Source of the DNA: Saprospiraceae bacterium
Lineage (GTDB): Bacteria > Bacteroidota > Bacteroidia > Chitinophagales > Saprospiraceae
Assembly: GCA_020631405.1 (NCBI GenBank)
Contig: JAHDHH010000009.1
Span: 1 to 64,000, forward strand
Reading direction: 5' to 3'
DNA: 64,000 nucleotides
A program made the translations under genes and the position numbers. Below, piece by piece: positions 63,862-64,000 of this stretch. The first letter of the stretch is position 1, and each line of letters starts with the position of its first letter. Under the pieces are notes generated by a model. It was given only the letters and a program-made list of their open reading frames with translations. It was not told the DNA's origin and made no database searches.

Positions 63862-64000
63862 ATGATAGATTCTATATATGCTGATATCAAGCGATCATTT
63901 CAGAGTGGCAATGTATTGACACGAATTATCATAGTCAATGTAGCCGTATTCGTTGTATACAACCTTGTTAATGTATTTACCTTTCATGGAAGTGGAGGAC
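63862..64000 (+). CDS. Second rhomboid-family protein, truncated by the window edge
   Basis: The ATG directly abuts the stop of the preceding rhomboid gene; 46 codons are visible before the window ends. The N-terminus (SIYADIKRSFQSGNV, LTRIIIVNVAVFVVYNLVNVF) has a cytosolic helix then a first membrane helix. Tandem rhomboid pairs with this kind of N-terminus are common in Bacteroidota, which supports the family call; the catalytic part lies beyond the window. Confidence 0.7.
   Translation, partial: MIDSIYADIKRSFQSGNVLTRIIIVNVAVFVVYNLVNVFTFHGSGG

Noticed and set aside
1-64000. Mobile elements, CRISPR arrays, prophage or a defence island
   Set aside because: No transposase, integrase, direct-repeat array or phage gene was seen, and gene content is core throughout.

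Overview
The window comes from a member of the Bacteroidota, most plausibly Saprospiria or a close aerobic, marine-type relative; the class is an inference, the phylum is well supported. The phylum signs are the type IX secretion translocon SprA directly after ruvA, a GldB-type lipoprotein, several proteins with type A C-terminal sorting domains, a fused MurF-alanine racemase, DUF4175 and DUF4465 proteins, and short AT-rich leaders with no clear Shine-Dalgarno sequences. Heme A synthase points to aerobic respiration. Almost everything is chromosomal core. I see no phage, transposon, CRISPR array, rRNA or convincing tRNA.

Layout. 1-2.6 kb: two convergent secreted sorting-domain proteins. 2.9-5.6 kb: ClpB disaggregase. 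5.7-10.6 kb: minus-strand genes in two tightly packed groups (SpoIIE-type phosphatase, TM2-TPR-SHOCT protein, RlmF; then Dtd, MazG-like protein, OppC-type permease). 10.59-10.98 kb: a gene-free block with six DnaA-box sequences and an AT-rich stretch, a strong candidate for the chromosomal origin. 11-21 kb: heme A synthase, a hydrolase, an M1 peptidase, two paralogous small envelope proteins interleaved with two perfect parS sites, then YbeY, an RsbW-like ATPase and a giant DUF4175 protein. 21-25 kb: TonB receptor, DUF4465 and DUF6265 proteins, NadC. 25.8-33.5 kb: GldB, a 2OG oxygenase, TatA, a small membrane protein, a sterol-desaturase-like protein, an HgcC-like AbrB protein followed by a tiny CC-rich peptide, and an RND/MMPL exporter. 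33.6-43.2 kb: HemA, an Omp85-like barrel, a PdeM-RlmD cluster with a degenerate MtfA-like protein, glutaminase, a barrel protein and RlmN. 43.3-46.4 kb: two lipoproteins and HtpG. 46.4-46.8 kb: a gene-free block with a strong orphan terminator and a folded RNA candidate. 46.8-54.7 kb: a three-gene parvulin/SurA operon, MurF-Alr and PurD. 54.8-64 kb: RuvA, SprA and two tandem rhomboid proteases, the second cut by the window edge.

How the parts fit. Much of the window serves the envelope: periplasmic chaperones (the SurA-like trio), an Omp85-like barrel, SprA for type IX export, its cargo proteins, GldB and TatA. A second theme is proteostasis: ClpB and HtpG share the inverted repeat GACA-N-AATGTC upstream, a probable heat-shock operator. 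A third is translation and RNA quality (RlmF, RlmD, RlmN, YbeY, Dtd).

The most notable observations are the candidate oriC at 10.6-11.0 kb with two parS sites 4.4-5.1 kb to its right, the HgcC-like/CC-micropeptide unit at 30.6-31.1 kb, the orphan structured RNA near 46.7 kb, the shared heat-shock motif, and the MtfA-like protein whose zinc-binding motif is destroyed. No database search was possible, so family names rest on recognised motifs and remembered family features.
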